Assembly (NCBI GenBank): GCA_023428655.1 | Contig: JAEYXC010000299.1 | Location: forward strand, 1-9,573 | Length of the DNA stretch: 9,573 nt | Source of the DNA: Bacillota bacterium | GTDB taxonomy: Bacteria > Bacillota > Clostridia > Lachnospirales > Lachnospiraceae | Direction of reading: 5' to 3' | Part shown: positions 6,744 through 9,573 of the stretch, one piece after another | Layout of the letters: each line of letters opens with the position of its first letter | Position numbering within the stretch: the stretch's first letter is position 1 | Notes under the pieces: model-generated | Told to the model about the DNA's origin: nothing | Database searches by the model: none | The model's input: only the letters and a program-made list of their open reading frames with translations | Translations under genes and position numbers: made by a program

Positions 6744-6770
6744 AAATAAAATGCTTGAGAACGATATACT
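6742..6770 (+). promoter_or_regulatory. Weak candidate promoter downstream of YjbR
   Basis: TTAAAT (6742-6747, 3 of 6) and TATACT (6765-6770, 5 of 6) are separated by 17 nt. Transcription would start near 6777 and run to the terminator at 6928. The -35 overlaps the tail of the preceding terminator. In AT-rich DNA this may be chance. Confidence 0.3.
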
Positions 6771-6776
6771 ATTTTA

Positions 6777-6955
6777 GAGTTTATTTCCTGATTCTATGGT
6801 TGGGTAGTTGTGCCAATCCTATAGAGGATTACTTTGGAAATATCTAATATGGGATAGGGATAGGAAAGGAACAAGTTAATGTCTTAGGAAACTGTTGATA
6901 ATAATAGATCGAATTAGAAGTTTACTTAAAGAGCCAGAATAATGGCTCTTTTCTT
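6777..6955 (+). ncRNA. Possible small RNA or gene remnant of about 175 nt
   Basis: This stretch has no usable open frame yet ends in a clear terminator and starts after a weak promoter. Inside are the perfect hairpin AATCCT-ATAG-AGGATT (6815-6830), an alternative pairing GGTTGG (6798-6803) with CCAATCC (6813-6819), and a G-rich run with GGGATA twice followed by GGAAAGG (6851-6869). No known RNA family is recognised. A decayed gene that kept only its terminator is the main alternative. Confidence 0.25.
6928..6955 (+). terminator. Intrinsic terminator with no gene in front of it
   Basis: AAAGAGCCA (6928-6936) pairs perfectly with TGGCTCTTT (6943-6951) around GAATAA, followed by TCTTT. It lies 185 nt after the YjbR terminator. 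It may end a small RNA, serve as a back-up for YjbR, or be left from a lost gene; its AAAGAG arm also gives the opposite strand a short T-run, so it could work in both directions. Confidence 0.75.
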
Positions 6956-7032
6956 TATATTGGATACAGGAAGTTATCTTCTTTGTCGGACGAATGGAAT
7001 TTTAGAAAATTGCAGCTTCTATGAAATAAAGA
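6956..7032. other. Short spacer before the TetR operon
   Basis: No gene or clear structure apart from a minor GAAG-TTAT-CTTC repeat near 6970-6983. Together with 6684-6955 it makes up the 441-nt gap between YjbR and TetR. Confidence 0.3.
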
Positions 7033-7061
7033 TTGATATTTTATAGACAAAGTCATATACT
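7033..7061 (+). promoter_or_regulatory. Promoter of the TetR operon
   Basis: TTGATA (7033-7038) and TATACT (7056-7061), each 5 of 6 to consensus, with a 17-nt spacer. Transcription would start near 7068, inside the palindrome 7059-7090. An alternative reading with TAGACA (7044-7049) and TATGAA (7067-7072) also has a 17-nt spacer and also falls under the palindrome. Confidence 0.7.
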
Positions 7062-7090
7062 TTTTATATGAACGTGTTCATATAAAAAGT
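7059..7090. promoter_or_regulatory. Perfect 15+2+15 inverted repeat, probable TetR operator
   Basis: ACTTTTTATATGAAC (7059-7073) and its exact reverse complement (7076-7090) flank the dinucleotide GT. The core TGAAC-GT-GTTCA is typical in form of TetR-family operators. It overlaps the -10 end and the predicted transcription start and lies 34 nt before the TetR start codon. Binding there would block RNA polymerase, giving autoregulation of the whole operon. As RNA it would form a 15-bp hairpin, but the GT loop is too tight and the purine-rich tail lacks a T-run, so it is not a terminator. Confidence 0.85.
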
Positions 7091-7124
7091 TTTGAAGTAG
7101 CAAAAACCCATTGGAGGATAAAGC

Positions 7125-7661
7125 ATGCCAAAGCATATAGAAAATTTACAGGAAAGAATTCTTGAGACAGCAAAGGGCGAGCTGCTTGCATCCGATTATA
7201 ATGGCTTTACAATACGTTCTGTTGCAAAGAAATGTGGGATAGCAGTTGGTACGATCTATAATTATTACAAATCAAAGGATATTCTTGCCGCATCGGTTAT
7301 GCTGATGGACTGGAATAAGGCGCTTTCTGCCATGCGACATGGATCAGCTACATCGGTAACCATCACAGAAGGATTCCATGTTATATATAAGGAAATCATA
7401 AATTTTGATTCCCTATATAGTGGGGTTTGGTCACAAATTACGTTTACCGGTGAATTTGCATCGGAGTATTCCAAGCGACATAAGCTTCTCCTTAGCCAGC
7501 TTGCAGAAATCATACATACATTACTACTACGTTTTCATATGGAACAAGAGGAATATCTTACATGTTTTATGTCAGAAAACTTATTGCTGGCAGCGATGCA
7601 GCGAAGTGAATTTGATCCTCTGGCAGATATATTTAACCGAATATTAATTCCTATCAAGTAA
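7125..7661 (+). CDS. TetR/AcrR family transcriptional repressor
   Basis: A predicted dimeric ligand-responsive repressor of 178 residues, slightly short for the family. The N-terminal helix-turn-helix covers about 10-55: ILETAKGELLASDYNGFT, then IRSVAKKCGIAVGTIYNYYKSKDIL (30-54), the classic TetR pattern. The C-terminal all-helical ligand and dimer domain (60-178) is not conserved and gives no ligand. GGAGG at 7113-7117 lies 7 nt before the ATG. The operator at 7059-7090 directly upstream and the two redox genes downstream suggest that it represses its own operon and is released by a small molecule, perhaps a quinone, flavin-reactive or electrophilic compound; the ligand is inference. Its base composition is like the housekeeping genes, not like the AT-rich cassette before it. 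Confidence 0.92.
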   Translation: MPKHIENLQERILETAKGELLASDYNGFTIRSVAKKCGIAVGTIYNYYKSKDILAASVMLMDWNKALSAMRHGSATSVTITEGFHVIYKEIINFDSLYSGVWSQITFTGEFASEYSKRHKLLLSQLAEIIHTLLLRFHMEQEEYLTCFMSENLLLAAMQRSEFDPLADIFNRILIPIK

Positions 7662-7673
7662 AGGAGCGAAGAT

Positions 7674-8600
7674 ATGAGCAGTTTCAAAAATCTACGAATT
7701 GTAGATAATTTTTATCAAACCTCTGCATTCTTTCCCATGCCCACCGTATTGATTGGCACCATAGCAGAGGACGGTTCCACCTCTCTGGGCCCCTATTCAC
7801 TGGTTCAGCCCTACTATGTCGCAGGGAAGGATTATTATGCCATGCTGCTTTGTGCACGAAATTCTTCGAATACGGCACAGCACCTGCTACACTACGGAAA
7901 ATGCAGCTTGAATTTCATTCCGGATAAGAAAAAGTACTTTAAAGAGGCCGTTCGTCTTGGCTTCCCCGGGGATAAGCCGGAGGAAAAAATGAAGAATTGC
8001 TCCTTCACCCTGGAGGATGGGCAAATGGTAAAAGAGCATCCCGATGAATTATTCCCCAAGGTGCTGGCAGAAGCATATCAGGTATTTGAATGCACCTGGA
8101 TGCGCGAGCTAGACGGTGCCGAAGTGGATATGCCTGGCTGTTTGGACGGTTATGAGCCACCCTATCATGATTTTAATGGGATTACATCTAAATTCGGAGC
8201 TCATTTCATCCTTCGGGTAGACCGGATCTTGATGAAGGAGAAATATTATAATGCCATTGTAGATGGTGTGAGTTCGAAGGCTTTCCCCTGTGTGCCCGTT
8301 GATTACGGCTATCGGGACAGTAAAAATTTCTGGTATACAAGGTTTAAGCGTCCACATTCGGAGCTATTACCCATAAGGGAGGCCTCCATTGATTCCGTAC
8401 GTTATGCGGCTGATCGCATTGATGATGTGGTAAAGTTCACCGACGAGGCTTGTGCATCGTTGGTAAAGGTACCGAGAATATTTCTGCCGACTGCTCTAAA
8501 GGGCTGTGTTGCTTGGGCAAAGGAAAACAAGGTTACTCTTATTACCGCAGAGCATATGAAGATAATTAATGACAAGCGTTCCAAGGAGAAAATGAAGTAA
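7674..8600 (+). CDS. Flavin reductase-like, FMN-binding split-barrel protein with extra C-terminal domain
   Basis: A predicted cytoplasmic flavoprotein of 308 residues. Residues about 15-190 match the flavin reductase-like split barrel: PMPTVLIGTIAEDGSTSLGPYS (21-42), then YYAMLLCARNSSNTAQHL (54-71) and LNFIPD (79-84), where members bind FMN. Such proteins pass electrons from NAD(P)H to flavin or to a partner, or act as flavoprotein oxidoreductases. The family core is near 160-200 residues, so the C-terminus is extended. Residues about 246-300 (DRIDDVV, then LVKVPRIFLPTALKGCVAWAKENKVTLITAEHMKII) form a small helical region resembling the PCP_red-type domain found at the end of some oxidoreductases; this is tentative. 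The AGGAG (7662-7666) overlaps the TetR stop codon and lies 7 nt before ATG, with 12 nt between the genes, so translational coupling is likely. Confidence 0.82.
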   Translation: MSSFKNLRIVDNFYQTSAFFPMPTVLIGTIAEDGSTSLGPYSLVQPYYVAGKDYYAMLLCARNSSNTAQHLLHYGKCSLNFIPDKKKYFKEAVRLGFPGDKPEEKMKNCSFTLEDGQMVKEHPDELFPKVLAEAYQVFECTWMRELDGAEVDMPGCLDGYEPPYHDFNGITSKFGAHFILRVDRILMKEKYYNAIVDGVSSKAFPCVPVDYGYRDSKNFWYTRFKRPHSELLPIREASIDSVRYAADRIDDVVKFTDEACASLVKVPRIFLPTALKGCVAWAKENKVTLITAEHMKIINDKRSKEKMK

Positions 8601-8723
8601 GCAGCAAAGAAATGTTACTGTACATACGGTATTGATTGTTAGAGCAAATTAAGTTCGCACATATTGATTTAAAATTGGTCGAATTAAAACGAAATCATAA
8701 TCGAATAACAAGGAGTGACTGAT
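8601..8723. other. Intergenic gap between the flavin reductase and SDR genes
   Basis: 123 nt without terminator or clear inverted repeat. A weak -35/-10 pair (TTGGTC 8675-8680, CATAAT 8696-8701, only 15 nt apart) is not convincing. Read-through from the TetR promoter is the simplest view. AGGAG at 8711-8715 serves the next gene. Confidence 0.4.
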
Positions 8724-9569
8724 ATGAAAATAGTACTAGCAGGAGCCTTTGGAAAGCTGGGCAGTGATATTCTACGAGCCCTGGTTCGCGATGGGCATGA
8801 AGTTCTTGCCGTTGATCTGGTAATTCGTGAGATGCCGGAAATCCTAGGGAAGATTACTTCAAAGAAGGTCGATATCACGGATAAAGCATCCCTTCAAGGA
8901 CTTTGCAGTGGAGCGGATATGGTTATTTCAACTGTGGGTTTAACAAGTTCATCGGCAACGGTAACGAATTATGATATTGATTATCAAGGGAATAGAAACC
9001 TGTTGGAAGAAGCTATACGTGCCGGTGTAAAGAAGTTTATTTATATCTCTGTATTGAAGGCAGATGGAAACCCCACGGTACCTATGTTAGATGCGAAGCA
9101 TCTTTTTGAGCAGGAGCTTAAGAAAAGCGGGATACCCTATGTTATATTCCGTCCTACCGGGTATTTTTACGACATTGCAAAGGTTTTTATGCCAATGATA
9201 GAAAAGGGTGAAGTGACATTGCTTGGGAAAAAGCCTGTATACGCCAATGTGATTGACACCACAGATTTAGCAGATTTCATCCTTTTACATGGGCAGGATG
9301 TGAACAAAACCTATGATATTGGAGGAACAGAGACCTATTCCTATGAAGAAATTGCACGTATGTTCTTTGTTGCAGCGGGAAAACCGGCAGTGATAAAGAG
9401 AGCGCCGGCATTCCTATTCACCATATTGGCTATGCTGGCAAAACGGAAAAAGAATGGAAAGGAAGCGATACTTAAGTTTTCCAAATGGACTCTTTCCGAG
9501 GATATGGTCGCAGAACACAAATATGGTAAGCTTAGCTTTAAGGAATATATCAAAAGCTGTTATCAATAG
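8724..9569 (+). CDS. Atypical SDR / NmrA-like NAD(P)-binding protein
   Basis: A predicted cytoplasmic Rossmann-fold protein of 281 residues of the extended/atypical SDR (SDR_a5-like) or NmrA-like group. The dinucleotide loop GAFGKLG (7-13) fits GxxGxxG, and D31 after the second strand hints at NAD rather than NADP. Other family marks are DITD (50-53), ISTVGLT (68-74), FIYISVLKADG (105-115), the segment 118-149 with FRPTGYF at 142-148, and VIDTTDLADFI (177-187). The catalytic YxxxK of classical SDRs reads M121-LDA-K125, so the Tyr is missing and the protein may sense or bind cofactor, or use another mechanism. A hydrophobic patch (229-239) is too short for a sure membrane span. The ATG at 8724 is chosen over the GTG at 8715, which overlaps the ribosome binding site AGGAG (8711-8715). 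It is the third gene of the TetR operon. Confidence 0.85.
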   Translation: MKIVLAGAFGKLGSDILRALVRDGHEVLAVDLVIREMPEILGKITSKKVDITDKASLQGLCSGADMVISTVGLTSSSATVTNYDIDYQGNRNLLEEAIRAGVKKFIYISVLKADGNPTVPMLDAKHLFEQELKKSGIPYVIFRPTGYFYDIAKVFMPMIEKGEVTLLGKKPVYANVIDTTDLADFILLHGQDVNKTYDIGGTETYSYEEIARMFFVAAGKPAVIKRAPAFLFTILAMLAKRKKNGKEAILKFSKWTLSEDMVAEHKYGKLSFKEYIKSCYQ

Positions 9570-9573
9570 GAGG
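9566..9573 (+). promoter_or_regulatory. Shine-Dalgarno of a further downstream gene, at the window edge
   Basis: ATAGGAGG overlaps the TAG stop (9567-9569) of the SDR gene. The same stop/ribosome-site overlap occurs between the TetR and flavin reductase genes, so the operon probably continues past the window. Confidence 0.6.

Noticed and set aside
6851..6869. Short GGGATA direct repeats as CRISPR or iteron repeats
   Set aside because: Only two units of 6 nt; too short and too few for either, although kept as part of the possible small RNA.
7059..7090. The long palindrome as an intrinsic terminator
   Set aside because: The two-base centre gives no proper loop, no T-run follows, and it sits on a promoter directly before the TetR gene.
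1..9573. tRNA, rRNA, CRISPR array, transposase or complete insertion sequence
   Set aside because: Looked for on both strands by eye; no cloverleaf, conserved rRNA segment, regularly spaced repeats or transposase motifs were seen.

Overview
The window looks like chromosomal DNA of a low-to-mid GC Gram-positive anaerobe, most likely a Clostridia/Lachnospiraceae-type Firmicute. The reasons are the run dxs (5'-truncated) - tlyA - nadK - argR, strong AGGAGG-type ribosome binding sites with a spacing of 5-8 nt, sigma-A-like promoters, and U-tailed terminators. All recognisable genes lie on the + strand. The species cannot be named from this alone.

Region 1 (1-3814) is the conserved housekeeping block: the C-terminal three quarters of DXP synthase (isoprenoid precursors), the TlyA-type rRNA 2'-O-methyltransferase, NAD kinase and the arginine repressor. 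A near-consensus promoter just upstream of nadK suggests that nadK-argR can be transcribed separately from dxs-tlyA. In many Firmicutes argR is followed by recN. Here recN is absent, and 453 nt without a convincing gene (3815-4267) follow, containing several inverted repeats.

Region 2 (4095-5186) is a YebC-family gene with its own promoter, a leader of about 138 nt with a 12-bp hairpin, and a strong intrinsic terminator 145 nt past the stop codon.

Region 3 (about 5187-7030) is markedly AT-rich: sample 60-nt blocks inside the AraC gene hold 12-14 G/C, against 30-31 in sampled blocks of yebC and of the TetR gene. It carries an AraC-family regulator (DUF6597-like N-terminus) and a small MmcQ/YjbR-family protein, and ends in a terminator. 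A stretch of about 180 nt with a possible promoter and a second terminator follows and may be a small RNA or a gene remnant. The region looks like an acquired regulatory cassette.

Region 4 (7033 to the end) is a TetR-regulated redox operon. A promoter is overlapped by a perfect 15+2+15 inverted repeat (the likely operator), followed by a TetR repressor, a flavin-reductase-like protein with an extra C-terminal helical domain, and an atypical SDR/NmrA-like NAD(P)-binding protein. The window ends in a Shine-Dalgarno sequence overlapping the SDR stop codon, so at least one more gene follows.

I found no tRNA, rRNA, CRISPR array, transposase or complete insertion sequence. The most unusual items are the large TetR operator, the structured gap where recN would be expected, the AT-rich AraC-YjbR cassette with its possible small RNA, and the domain fusion in the flavin reductase.
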